Assembly: GCF_024055575.1 (NCBI RefSeq)
Contig: NZ_JAMXOE010000001.1
Span: forward strand, 124,001-188,000
Source: Mucilaginibacter flavidus
Lineage (GTDB): Bacteria; Bacteroidota; Bacteroidia; Sphingobacteriales; Sphingobacteriaceae
Length of the DNA: 64,000 nucleotides
Direction: 5' to 3'
Shown: positions 34,934 through 43,005 of the stretch, in pieces
How positions within the stretch are numbered: the stretch's first letter is position 1
Layout of the letters: each line of letters opens with the position of its first letter
Notes under the pieces: model-generated
Told to the model about the DNA's origin: nothing
The model's input: only the letters and a program-made list of their open reading frames with translations
The model's database searches: none
Position numbers and translations under genes: made by a program

Positions 34934-35173
34934 ATGAAAAATCTATTTCAAAATAACGAAATCAGTCCATTAGTAGTAGGTGCGGCTGTTGCAGGAGTAC
35001 TGGCCGCCGGTACAGGCCTTTGGTATTATTTGAGCCGCATGCGCACCGCTGCCCTGGCCGCCAATTACCAGCACGAGCATGCTCATGACTACCTGGATGC
35101 AAGACATCCCAGGCAAGTAAAACACAAATCGGATGTTGGCGATTTGCCGGGTTTGGTTAATCCGCAGCAATAA
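34934..35173 (+). CDS. Small single-pass membrane protein (79 aa)
   Basis: MKNLFQNNEISPLVVGAAVAG... has one hydrophobic, Gly/Ala-rich helix (residues 13-31), followed by a His-rich cytosolic or periplasmic stretch (NYQHEHAHDYLDARHP). Clear ATG and isolated position after the tail-collar terminator. No family recognised. Confidence 0.65.
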   Translation: MKNLFQNNEISPLVVGAAVAGVLAAGTGLWYYLSRMRTAALAANYQHEHAHDYLDARHPRQVKHKSDVGDLPGLVNPQQ

Positions 35174-35187
35174 TTTTCGCGTTTCGC

Positions 35188-35232
35188 GTTGCCGCAGGGT
35201 CTCTCGCAGACTTTTACAAACCCTGCGGCAAC
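35188..35232. repeat. 12-bp perfect hairpin CCCTGCGGCAAC
   Basis: GTTGCCGCAGGG (35188-35199) and CCCTGCGGCAAC (35221-35232) pair around a 21-nt loop, between two convergent genes. Could act as a bidirectional terminator, though without long T-tracts. Confidence 0.7.
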
Positions 35233-35267
35233 GGCAACGCTAGCGCTCCATAACGTTTTCACACGCC

Positions 35268-35672
35268 TTACTGCTTTTTAAACTTATAGGTATAGATTAC
35301 ATCAACTGACGTTTTGCTGAGCAGCAGGCTATCGCCCTTAACGGTATAATTATAACTGCTATTTAAAACGGCAGAAGTGTTAACTGATGTATTGTCAGGA
35401 AAGAATTGGTTGTTGGTAAAATTTAAAACACCGGTACTAATTCGCAGGTCGCCACCACCCACCGTAATATAGCCAACGCCCGTACCCGACTTAAAAGTAT
35501 TGCCCGAAATGATTAATTGTACCGGGTTTGGATCGACCGGCGGCAGGGTAGTATTAACAAGTGTGACTTTAAATAACCCACTGTACGTTCCGGTTAAATC
35601 GGGCGTATGTTTTTCCTTTTTGCAGGCGCTTGCCAATAATACGACCATCATAAAAATTGCTATTCTTTTCAT
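35268..35672 (-). CDS. Small lipoprotein (134 aa)
   Basis: Start at MKRIAIFMMVVLLASAC chosen for its lipobox (in-frame alternative 35687 adds MKTNF). The mature part CKKEKHTPDLTGTYSGLFKVTLV is beta-rich (VQLIISGNTFKSG, LNSSYNYTVKGDSLLLSKTSVDVIYTYKFKK), like the lipocalin-type lipoproteins at 6.9-7.7 kb in layout. Envelope-anchored, unknown function. Confidence 0.75.
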   Translation of the reverse strand: MKRIAIFMMVVLLASACKKEKHTPDLTGTYSGLFKVTLVNTTLPPVDPNPVQLIISGNTFKSGTGVGYITVGGGDLRISTGVLNFTNNQFFPDNTSVNTSAVLNSSYNYTVKGDSLLLSKTSVDVIYTYKFKKQ

Positions 35673-35806
35673 AAAATTTGTTTTCAACCCTTACGCACCC
35701 CGCAAGCCGGACGATACAAAAAAGTTGCGCATTTGAACCAATTGGGCACTTTTTTCAACCAATGGGCAGGAAAAATTTTAATGCCTGCAATGATCGGCCT
35801 ATCTCT

Positions 35807-35825
35807 ACCACTATGGTCTATGGAC
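35807..35825. repeat. ATGGTCTATGGAC word repeat
   Basis: ACCACTATGGTCTATGGAC, a short member of the family seen at 815-845, 3195-3223 and 10911-10940, in the gap upstream of the S53 peptidase gene. Confidence 0.65.
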
Positions 35826-35906
35826 TAACCTCCCTTAACTAAAAAATAAAACTTAATCCACAGTTAATCAAAAATAGTTGTAGCTTTATTTCTTAAACAC
35901 CTAAGC

Positions 35907-37445
35907 ATGAAAACATTAGACAAAGTTGCACTAGCAGGCAGCTACAAAAAAGCCCATAAGGGCGAAACCACTGCTAAAGTTAACCGTCGCCAGTTTATTG
36001 ATGTTACCGTTCGGGTGCGCCGCAAAAAATCTATCGAAGCGCATTTGGGCGAAGGCAAACAGATTGGCCATGCCGATTACGAAAAAGAGTTTGGAGCAGC
36101 TCAGAAGGATGTGGACCAGGTAGAGGCTTTTGCCCACCAGTACAAACTAAAAACGGTTGAGGTTAGCCTGCCGCGCCGTAGTGTTATTTTACGGGGCAGT
36201 GTGGCCAATATGGAAGCCGCTTTTGGTGTAAGCCTTGCCAAAGCAGTAGACTCACACGGCGACGACATCAGGGTGAGGAAGGGAGATATTTTTATCCCTG
36301 AATCACTGGCAGATATAATTGAAGGCGTTTTCGGGCTCGATAACCGCAAGGTGGCGCGGCCAATGTTTAAGGCGTTGGACGGGCAGGGCGGGATTAGTCC
36401 GTCGGCCAAGGTAAGTAACTCATTTACCCCCACCCGGCTAGCTCAGATATATGGTTTCCCTGCCGGATTTAACGGTAAAGGCCAAACCATTGCCATAATT
36501 GAGCTGGGGGGCGGTTACCGCACTAAAGATTTAACAGCATATTTTAAAGGCCTCGGCATTAAGAAGCCATCTGTAAAAGCAATTTCGGTTGATGGAGGCA
36601 AAAACAAACCGAGCACTGCCGATAGTGCGGACGGCGAAGTGATGCTGGATATTGAGGTGGCCGGGGCGGTAGCCTCGGGTGCCAAAATTGTAGTTTATTT
36701 TTGCACCAATACGGATAAGGGGTTCCTGGATGCGATTACCAAAGCGGTACACGATGGCACGCACAAGCCCTCTGTGGTTTCCATAAGCTGGGGCGGCGCA
36801 GAAGTAGCGTGGACGGCACAGTCGTTAAACACGTATAACGAGGCCTTTAAAGGCGCAGCCGCGCTCGGTGTTACCATCTGCGCAGCAGCCGGCGACAATG
36901 GCTCGAGCGATGGCATAAAGGGTGGCGATGTCCATGTCGACTTCCCGGCCTCAAGTCCTTATGTGTTGGCCTGTGGTGGTACGTCGTTAAAAGCAAACGG
37001 TAATGCCATTACATCCGAGACTGTTTGGGACGATTCGGTAAGCTCGGCAACCGGCGGCGGCGTAAGCAACGTGTTCCCCCTACCTGATTATCAAAAGAAC
37101 GCAAACGTGCCCAAAGCTATTGGTACAAACAATGTTGGTCGCGGCGTGCCCGATGTTGCCGGCAACGCCGATCCAAACACTGGATACGTTGTGCTGGTTG
37201 ACGGGCAGCAAATGGTTATTGGCGGCACCAGTGCTGTTGCACCGTTATATGCAGGCCTCCTTGCCTGTCTTAACCAGCAAAGCGGCAAATGGGCAGGATT
37301 TATCAACCCAAAGCTATACGCCAACCCATCGCTATGCCGCGATATAACCAGCGGTAACAACCGCACCGCCGATGGCAATAAGGGTTATGATGCAGGGGCC
37401 GGCTGGGACGCGTGTACGGGGTTGGGGGTGTTTAATAAACTTTAA
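35907..37445 (+). CDS. S53 family peptidase (sedolisin/pseudomonalisin type) with activation prodomain
   Basis: 512 residues. A pro-kumamolisin activation domain covers about residues 25-165 (EFGAAQKDVDQVEAFAHQYKLK, FIPESLADIIEGVFGLDNR). The catalytic part has Glu and Asp in GEVMLDIEV (around 243 and 247, E-x3-D), the oxyanion Asp in AAAGDNGSSDG and the nucleophile in GGTSAVAP (around 441). There is no N-terminal signal peptide, which is unusual for an acid endopeptidase family normally secreted. Monocistronic. Confidence 0.92.
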   Translation: MKTLDKVALAGSYKKAHKGETTAKVNRRQFIDVTVRVRRKKSIEAHLGEGKQIGHADYEKEFGAAQKDVDQVEAFAHQYKLKTVEVSLPRRSVILRGSVANMEAAFGVSLAKAVDSHGDDIRVRKGDIFIPESLADIIEGVFGLDNRKVARPMFKALDGQGGISPSAKVSNSFTPTRLAQIYGFPAGFNGKGQTIAIIELGGGYRTKDLTAYFKGLGIKKPSVKAISVDGGKNKPSTADSADGEVMLDIEVAGAVASGAKIVVYFCTNTDKGFLDAITKAVHDGTHKPSVVSISWGGAEVAWTAQSLNTYNEAFKGAAALGVTICAAAGDNGSSDGIKGGDVHVDFPASSPYVLACGGTSLKANGNAITSETVWDDSVSSATGGGVSNVFPLPDYQKNANVPKAIGTNNVGRGVPDVAGNADPNTGYVVLVDGQQMVIGGTSAVAPLYAGLLACLNQQSGKWAGFINPKLYANPSLCRDITSGNNRTADGNKGYDAGAGWDACTGLGVFNKL

Positions 37446-37490
37446 GTTGATTCATTAGCTCATTGGTTCATTAGTTCATTGGTAGAAGAG
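37446..37490. repeat. TTCATTAG/TTCATTGG tandem words
   Basis: GTTGATTCATTAGCTCATTG, then GTTCATTAGTTCATTGG, starting directly at the stop codon of the S53 peptidase gene. Shares the GTTGATTCAT word with the GGTTCATAGTTGAT family. Confidence 0.6.
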
Positions 37491-37540
37491 TTTGAGACTG
37501 TTGCGGGTTAGCTGTCCTATGGGGTGTTGAAACAAGTTTG

Positions 37541-37558
37541 GCACGAGGTGCTTTTTTG
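37541..37558 (+). terminator. Possible weak terminator after the S53 peptidase gene
   Basis: GCAC (37541-37544) GAG GTGC (37548-37551), followed by TTTTTT. The stem is only 4 bp and lies 96 nt after the stop. Confidence 0.3.
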
Positions 37559-37634
37559 ACTACCACCACGCTGCTCCTCACTGCCACTTCCGGCTATGAA
37601 CTACCGTGTGCCGCCTAAGCTTTAGCAGTGGCGC

Positions 37635-37655
37635 ATGAACCATCAACTATGAACT
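37635..37655. repeat. TTCATAGTTGATGGTTCAT repeat after the transglutaminase gene
   Basis: Read on the minus strand, GTTCATAGTTGATGGTTCAT begins a few bases after the transglutaminase stop codon. The same opening module provides the stop codons of rlmD and recJ. Confidence 0.7.
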
Positions 37656-37658
37656 TCC

Positions 37659-38636
37659 TTACTGTTGCTGCTGCTGTTGCTGCTGCTGTTGCTGCATTAT
37701 TTCCAAATGGCGCTGGTAGCTGTTTTTTTGTGCGGCGGAGTTCATGGCTGATATGGGTGAGTGTTCAACTACATCGTTATTGTTCAGTACATTCTCGTCG
37801 TCGACGGAAACGGCTACTTCCAGCTTGTGGCCCGATGAACCTTTGTAAATCCCTTTAACCGGCGAGCAATCGGCAAAGTTGCGGCCAACGGCCAGGCGTA
37901 CGTGGGTTTCATTGGCTACGCAGTTGTTGGTCGGGTCGATGCCGAGCCAGCCGTAGTCGGGAATATAGGCTTCAGTCCAGGCATGGGTGGCGCCTTCGCC
38001 GCGCATGTTGTTTCGGCTGGTGCAAATATAGCCACTAACGTAGCGCGCAGGGATTTGAACCATGCGCAGCATTTCGGCCAGTATGTGAGCAAAATCCTGG
38101 CAAACGCCTGCCTTTAGTTTCCATATTTCGTCGAGTTGTGTGTCGAACGTGGTTACCCCTTTTATATAGGTAAAGTTTTCGTATACATACTGGCAGAAGC
38201 GCAAGGCAACGTGGTAAGGCGTATCGTCATTTAGTTTTTCCGCTTCAACAATTTCTTTCAGTTCTTCAATACCATCAAAATATTCCTGGCGGAGAAAATC
38301 GATATAAGGCACCACGTATTTCAGGCGCTTTAAATCTTCCCATTGCTGGGAGGGGAAAATATCGCTCACGGGCAGCGGCCTGTGTTTAGTGGTTACCAAT
38401 ATTTTTGAGTTGATAGTAAGCACCATATGCCGTTCGCTATAGGTAAAGCTGCCTACTTCGTTGCCGTAATAATCGATATAAGTATCAACCGGCGGGTTAC
38501 CGCTGATGATGAGTTCCTGTTTGATCACATCCTGGTACAAGTCCTTTATTGGGTACAGGATAATCTGGTTTGCGCTGTCGCGCACCGGTCCCTCGTAAAT
38601 GTAGCGGGTTATATGTTGTATTTCAAATTCGGGCAT
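37659..38636 (-). CDS. Transglutaminase-like cysteine peptidase family protein with C-terminal poly-Gln
   Basis: Start taken at MPEFEIQHITRYIYEGPV (38636), the family N-terminus; an in-frame extension to 38693 is translated repeat DNA. About 325 residues. N-terminal beta domain, then the transglutaminase core with Cys in GVCQDFAH (about 178), His in GATHAWTEA (about 215) and Asp in GIDPTNN (about 231). The C-terminus ends in Met followed by 11 Gln, encoded by a CAG/CAA tract with a 12-nt period. Third gene of the ATP-grasp/alpha-E/transglutaminase operon, a known association thought to make or cleave amide-linked peptides. Confidence 0.92.
   Translation of the reverse strand: MPEFEIQHITRYIYEGPVRDSANQIILYPIKDLYQDVIKQELIISGNPPVDTYIDYYGNEVGSFTYSERHMVLTINSKILVTTKHRPLPVSDIFPSQQWEDLKRLKYVVPYIDFLRQEYFDGIEELKEIVEAEKLNDDTPYHVALRFCQYVYENFTYIKGVTTFDTQLDEIWKLKAGVCQDFAHILAEMLRMVQIPARYVSGYICTSRNNMRGEGATHAWTEAYIPDYGWLGIDPTNNCVANETHVRLAVGRNFADCSPVKGIYKGSSGHKLEVAVSVDDENVLNNNDVVEHSPISAMNSAAQKNSYQRHLEIMQQQQQQQQQQQ
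37662..37694. repeat. Poly-Gln trinucleotide tract (12-nt period)
   Basis: On the plus strand CTG TTG CTG CTG CTG TTG repeats with a period of 12 nt over 33 nt, encoding 11 Gln on the minus strand just before the stop. Prone to slippage, so tail length may vary between isolates. Confidence 0.9.
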
Positions 38637-38772
38637 GGTTTCAATTATTTGATTTGATGATTTGAAAATTTGAAGATGATTGATGCCGGGCAACCCTTCA
38701 AATTTTCAAATCATCTCACTTTTAATCATTTTTTTCATTTTCAAATCGGCACATCATCAAATTTTCAAATCA
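38637..38772. repeat. TTTGAAAATTTGATGA word repeat spanning the gap
   Basis: ATTTGATGATTTGAAAATTT on one side and AAATTTTCAAATCATC and ATCATCAAATTTTCAAATCA on the other form direct and inverted arms. The element runs from the stop codon of the alpha-E gene (whose TGA is the first base triplet of the repeat word TGATTTGAAAATTTG) to the start of the transglutaminase gene. Confidence 0.8.
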
Positions 38773-39708
38773 GCTATTAGCAAAATAATGTTCATTTAAT
38801 GCGTTGCCGATGCCATACAGTTCCTTGCGGATTTGCAGCAGGTATTGGTGCAGCCCGTCCTGCTCTATGCTTTTTACCGAACTGTATTTGATGCGGCTTT
38901 GCAGTCGGCCGATCTGGAAGCTCAACTCGCGGAAATCGTCGGCATTGCTGTTGTTTTTCAGCCTGTCGAAATACCGCTGGATGTTGTTTACCGAGTAGAT
39001 TACCGAGCGGGGGAAATCGTTGTTGAGCACCACCTGCTCCAGTATGTTACTGGCTTCAAAACCCTCACGGTAGGTTTTCAGGTACAGCTCATAACCGCCG
39101 AGTGATAACAGCAGGTGTTTCCAGTAGCTGGTATCGGTCAGCAAATCGGGGTTATCGCTTACTGAACCAAATTTGGTATCTAATATATCTACGCTTTGTA
39201 TCGCCCGCTCCAGGTACTTGCCAATGTTCATAAAACTGCGGCCCTCGCCACGTTCCATAGTAATTTCGGCAGTGCCATAGTAAAGCATTACCTGTTTTAT
39301 TAGTATGTCAAGCACGCCGATAGGGTCATCGCGTAGCAGTGCCTTTTCAATTTTGGGATCCTTTACCGTGTGGTAATACTCGTTAAGGCATTGCCACAAA
39401 TCTTTTGGGATATGTTCCTGCACCCCGCGGGCGTTCTCGCGCGATAGGGTAATGATATTCAATATCGAGTTAGGGTTATTTTTGCCTGTAACCATAAATT
39501 TCAATACCGCGCGACTGTTGTTATCCAGCTTGTCTGCTTCTTCCTCGTCGCCCACGCCTGCAAAAATGCGGATAACCGGCGCCCAGGTAAACTCCTGTAT
39601 GGTATCCTGGCTAGATGCGTAATTAATCTTCAGCATCCGCAGCATACCGTCGCTGCGCTCAATGTATCTGCTTAACCAGTAAAAACTTGCTGCTACCCTG
39701 CTTAACAT
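38770..39708 (-). CDS. Alpha-E domain-containing protein
   Basis: 312 residues, all-helical, with the family opening LSRVAASFYWLSRYIERSDGMLRMLKI and later MERGEGRSFMNIGKYLERAIQSVDIL, matching the alpha-E (DUF403) domain. It occurs with circularly permuted ATP-grasp and transglutaminase genes and is predicted to serve in a peptide-ligase system; no activity is established. The stop TGA is part of the downstream repeat, and the ATG follows directly on the GGGGGCCT repeat upstream. Confidence 0.92.
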   Translation of the reverse strand: MLSRVAASFYWLSRYIERSDGMLRMLKINYASSQDTIQEFTWAPVIRIFAGVGDEEEADKLDNNSRAVLKFMVTGKNNPNSILNIITLSRENARGVQEHIPKDLWQCLNEYYHTVKDPKIEKALLRDDPIGVLDILIKQVMLYYGTAEITMERGEGRSFMNIGKYLERAIQSVDILDTKFGSVSDNPDLLTDTSYWKHLLLSLGGYELYLKTYREGFEASNILEQVVLNNDFPRSVIYSVNNIQRYFDRLKNNSNADDFRELSFQIGRLQSRIKYSSVKSIEQDGLHQYLLQIRKELYGIGNALNEHYFANS

Positions 39709-39710
39709 AG

Positions 39711-39855
39711 GCCCCCTAACCCCCTAAAGGGGGAATTGGCCCCCCTGCCCCTTAAATGGGGGGGCGGAAGGCAGATTAGTAAAATTTTATTTACACTCAT
39801 AACTTTGTTTCTCTTATACGTTTATTTTCTGTTCCCCTTTAGAGGGCTAGGGGGC
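39711..39855. repeat. CCCCCTAAAGGGGG repeat with inverted arms spanning the gap
   Basis: The left arm at 39711-39735 (GCCCCCTAACCCCCTAAAGG...) and the right arm at 39832-39855 (TTCCCC..AGGGGGC) are inverted copies with few mismatches; an inner CCCCCCTGCCCC/GGGGGGGC stem lies at 39740-39764. The TAG of the ATP-grasp gene (39847-39849) lies inside the right arm, and the alpha-E ATG starts two bases from the left arm. Confidence 0.8.
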
Positions 39856-41298
39856 TAAGACCCACGTATCCTTACTGCCACCGCCCTGCGAGCTGTTTAC
39901 CACCAGCGAGCCTTCTTTTAGCGCTACGCGGGTTAAACCGCCTGGTACTATTTCGATGCCATCGGGGCCGTAAAGCGCGTATGGGCGCAGGTCAATGCGT
40001 CTCGGCTGCAACTCGCCCTGCATGTAGCACGGTGCTGCAGACAGGCTTATGGTTGGCTGCGCGATAAAGTTGCGCGGGTCTTTCAGTACTTCCAGCTTAT
40101 ATTCTTCAATCTCCTGCTCTGTTGATGCATGGCCCATAAGCATGCCATAGCCGCCGCTGCCGTTGGTTTTTTTAATTACCATGGTGTTGATGTTCTTAAA
40201 CACATGGGCACGCTCGTCGGGGTTACCTAACTGGTGGGTGGGCACATTTTTAAGTATGGGTTCCTCGTTAAGGTAATATTTTATCATTTCGGGAACATAA
40301 ACGTATACGGCCTTGTCGTCGGCTACGCCGGTACCTATGGCATTTACTATGGCCACATTACCTTTGCGATAGGCGCCCATAATACCGGCAACTCCCAACA
40401 TGCTGGATGGATTAAACACCAGTGGATCGAGGTATTCATCGTCAACGCGGCGATATATTACATCAACCTGCTGCAATCCGGTGGTGGTTTTCATGAAAAC
40501 TTTGTGATTATTTACCACCAGATCGCGGCCCTCAACCAGCTCAACCCCCATGAGGCGGGCCAGCGTGGTATGCTCAAAGTACGCCGAGTTGTATATCCCC
40601 GGGCTAAGCAGTACAATGGTTGGGTTTGATATCTGCCTCGGCGACAAAGCCAGCAAATTTTTATATAATATTGTAGGATACTCCGTAACGCTGCGTACAC
40701 CGCACTGGGGCAGTAAATCGGGAAAAAGGCGCTTGGTGATCTCGCGGTTCTCCAGCATGTAACTAACGCCGCTTGGCGTGCGCAAGTTATCTTCCAGTAC
40801 ATAGAAGGTACCGTCATAATCGCGAATGATATCGATACCGCTGATGTGGACATAAATATCATAGGGTACCTGCAGTTGGTACATCTCGCGTAAAAAGTGC
40901 GGGCACGAATAGATAATGTCGATAGGTACGATACCGTCTTTGATGATGAACTGGTTGTGGTATACATCCTTCAAAAAAAGATTGAGGGCAGTGAGCCGCT
41001 GTTTAATTCCACGCTCCACAAAAGCCCATTCATCGGCAGTAATAATGCGCGGGATAATATCAAAGGGGAAAATCTTCTCAATGCCTTCGCCGCTGTTATA
41101 AACCGTAAAGGTAATACCCTGGCTCATAAACAGGCGCTTGGCAAGTTCCTCTTTCTTATTCAAATCGTCGGCACTTTCGCCCGAGATATAGTCGATCACC
41201 TTGCGATAATGATCACGAACGGCTGCATCTGCGCCATACATTTCGTCCCAAACACCATTTATGGGGCTATATTTATCAAAATAACCAGATTCAATCAT
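39847..41298 (-). CDS. Circularly permuted type 2 ATP-grasp protein
   Basis: 483 residues of the DUF404/407 (CP_ATPgrasp) class: FDKYSPINGVWDEMYG at the N-terminus, PFDIIPRIITADEWAFVERGIKQR, YVLEDNLRTPSGVSYMLENR, TNGSGGYGMLMG as the permuted nucleotide-binding loop, and APCYMQGELQPRRIDLRPY near the end. Predicted to catalyse amide-bond formation with ATP. The first gene of the three-gene operon, followed by alpha-E and transglutaminase. Its last codons and stop (GCC CCC TAG) come from the repeat. Confidence 0.93.
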   Translation of the reverse strand: MIESGYFDKYSPINGVWDEMYGADAAVRDHYRKVIDYISGESADDLNKKEELAKRLFMSQGITFTVYNSGEGIEKIFPFDIIPRIITADEWAFVERGIKQRLTALNLFLKDVYHNQFIIKDGIVPIDIIYSCPHFLREMYQLQVPYDIYVHISGIDIIRDYDGTFYVLEDNLRTPSGVSYMLENREITKRLFPDLLPQCGVRSVTEYPTILYKNLLALSPRQISNPTIVLLSPGIYNSAYFEHTTLARLMGVELVEGRDLVVNNHKVFMKTTTGLQQVDVIYRRVDDEYLDPLVFNPSSMLGVAGIMGAYRKGNVAIVNAIGTGVADDKAVYVYVPEMIKYYLNEEPILKNVPTHQLGNPDERAHVFKNINTMVIKKTNGSGGYGMLMGHASTEQEIEEYKLEVLKDPRNFIAQPTISLSAAPCYMQGELQPRRIDLRPYALYGPDGIEIVPGGLTRVALKEGSLVVNSSQGGGSKDTWVLAP

Positions 41299-41759
41299 AA
41301 CATTTTACCTAAAAACTAAAACACGAGCACCAGTTACTTTTAAAAACCGTAATTTATGAACAGTTTTTGTATAAAAGCGAATTAATTTACAATTATTTTA
41401 TAATATTTTTAACAAAATTGGATTTTTGCACTTAAAATGGCAATTACTAATAGTGATTAAAGACTTGAAATTAGCGATTAGTTGAGAATTCTTTAAAATT
41501 AAGTGGGGTTTGACCAATAGAAATAAATACCTTCGTGCAAAATACAGGAGCGAATCGCGTTTAATATGGTCTACATAACCGCCCGGTGGGTCAAAGTCCC
41601 ATTGTTTTCCTGCGGCAGAAAATTCTTTTTTTGGATAGACTTGAAATCCGACATCACATTTCAACTCACTTATGAGCAGTTACCCCTTTACGGAGTGCTT
41701 TTAATTGCAAACAAACAGCTAAATAAATCGTTATAGATAATATATTTAATTAATTGTAA
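41299..41759. other. 461-nt AT-rich gap without supported gene
   Basis: Separates the divergent ATP-grasp operon and response regulator gene, so it should hold both promoters. A minus-strand frame of 88 codons at 41398-41664 is present but has no recognisable domain and lies in AT-rich DNA; not called. No hairpin repeat seen. Confidence 0.5.
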
Positions 41760-42188
41760 ATGTGTAATCTATTTGTTCTTGAAGACGACTTAGTTCAGCA
41801 ATATATAATAAAGGCCAACCTGGCCCAGTTTAAGGTTTTTCAGGATATATCGTACTATGAAAACGGCAGCCCGCTGGTCGACTACCTCCATGCCAACAAA
41901 ACAAACCCTGATTGCCTGCCCGATATGATGTTTGTTGACCTGGAAATGCCGGGCGTTAACGGATGGAAAGTACTTGACGAACTTAATAAACTAAACAACT
42001 CGCTTTGTAAACAGATAATAGTATATATTATTACCACCTCAATATCACTTGGTGACAGGATACGTGCCCTGAAATATGACTTCGTCAGGGAATTTATCAG
42101 CAAACCCGTTACAAAGCAAACCTATATCGAAATAAGCCGCGATGCTGAAAAAATGGTTTCCGGGAGCCCTGAGATGGAAGCATCATGA
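41760..42188 (+). CDS. Single-domain response regulator (receiver only)
   Basis: 142 residues. Acidic cluster Glu8-Asp10 (LFVLEDD), phospho-acceptor Asp60 in MMFVDLEMPG, Thr in YIITTSI and Lys in EFISKPV. Same layout as the receiver at 14341-14760 (both end the receiver with FISKP). No output domain, so probably a phosphorelay intermediate or allosteric partner. Confidence 0.88.
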   Translation: MCNLFVLEDDLVQQYIIKANLAQFKVFQDISYYENGSPLVDYLHANKTNPDCLPDMMFVDLEMPGVNGWKVLDELNKLNNSLCKQIIVYIITTSISLGDRIRALKYDFVREFISKPVTKQTYIEISRDAEKMVSGSPEMEAS

Positions 42189-42283
42189 AGTTTTGGCCAG
42201 GAAATGGCTGATTTGCCATTTTCACCACTCCATGCAACCATATCAGTTGTGCCCTCGTCTTGCCCATATAAAAATTAAATTAT

Positions 42284-42835
42284 ATGGATAATATCTCTAC
42301 GGTACTAAAAAAACTTACGCTGGTTACTGCACTGTTACTAAGCGTAGTACTTACCACGCAGGCACAAACCGACACCAAAATCATCGGTAACAAACAACGC
42401 TCGGGTTCAGCAAGCACCAGCTTCGATTTGGTTAAGGGCAAGCAGGTTGGTATTAAAATGAATGCCGGCCACAAACCTGTACAATTGCTAAAATTTAACT
42501 TCACGGTAGAGAGCCAGTGCACCGACACTATCCGGTTTAAAGTAAACATTTACGAGTTTAATTATGTAACCCCCGGCGCTAACCTGGCAAAGCAGGAAAT
42601 TACAGGCGGCATCACCCGAGGCAAACACCACATCAGTATCGATCTTGAGCCCTACAAGATCATCGCCAAAAAGGAGTTGCTGGTGGCCATTGAGTTTTTA
42701 AACGACTACCATTGCGATAACCATTTTGCTATCGGCCTGTTTAACGGTGGCACCTACCATTTTGAAAACGGCGTTTGGAAAAAATTGGCAGTTGCCGGGG
42801 TCGATTTTAATTTGCTTGTGAGGAAGATGAAGTAA
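42284..42835 (+). CDS. Exported hypothetical beta-sandwich protein (183 aa)
   Basis: Signal peptide up to VVLTTQAQ (about residue 28). The mature part is beta-rich (KQVGIKMNAGHKPVQLLKFNFTVES, DTIRFKVNIYEFNYVTPG, KHHISIDLEPYKI, ELLVAIEFLNDYHCDNHFAIGLFNGG), like the accessory beta-sandwich domains of Bacteroidota exported proteins. Periplasmic or surface location likely. No function assigned. Confidence 0.75.
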   Translation: MDNISTVLKKLTLVTALLLSVVLTTQAQTDTKIIGNKQRSGSASTSFDLVKGKQVGIKMNAGHKPVQLLKFNFTVESQCTDTIRFKVNIYEFNYVTPGANLAKQEITGGITRGKHHISIDLEPYKIIAKKELLVAIEFLNDYHCDNHFAIGLFNGGTYHFENGVWKKLAVAGVDFNLLVRKMK

Positions 42836-43005
42836 ACGTTTGAAGAATTTAACCCGTCCTCATTAGCCGCTACATAGTAAATCTTTAGCTTAAAAATAAA
42901 CAGTTGTTGCTGCTTAAAGCCACAGCTGTTTATTTCCGTCTACCGCGAGGATTTAGTCCCTTTTCTCAATTTTAAATAAACTAAAATAATATATATTTTA
43001 GTGGA

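Noticed and set aside
38637..38693. Extended N-terminus of the transglutaminase protein
   Set aside because: The in-frame extension is translated TTTGAAAATTTG repeat DNA, and the family N-terminus MPEFEIQHITRYIYEGPV starts at 38636.
41398..41664. 88-codon minus-strand frame downstream of the ATP-grasp gene start
   Set aside because: AT-rich gap, no recognisable domain and no neighbour context. Could be a decayed gene, but there is not enough evidence for a call.
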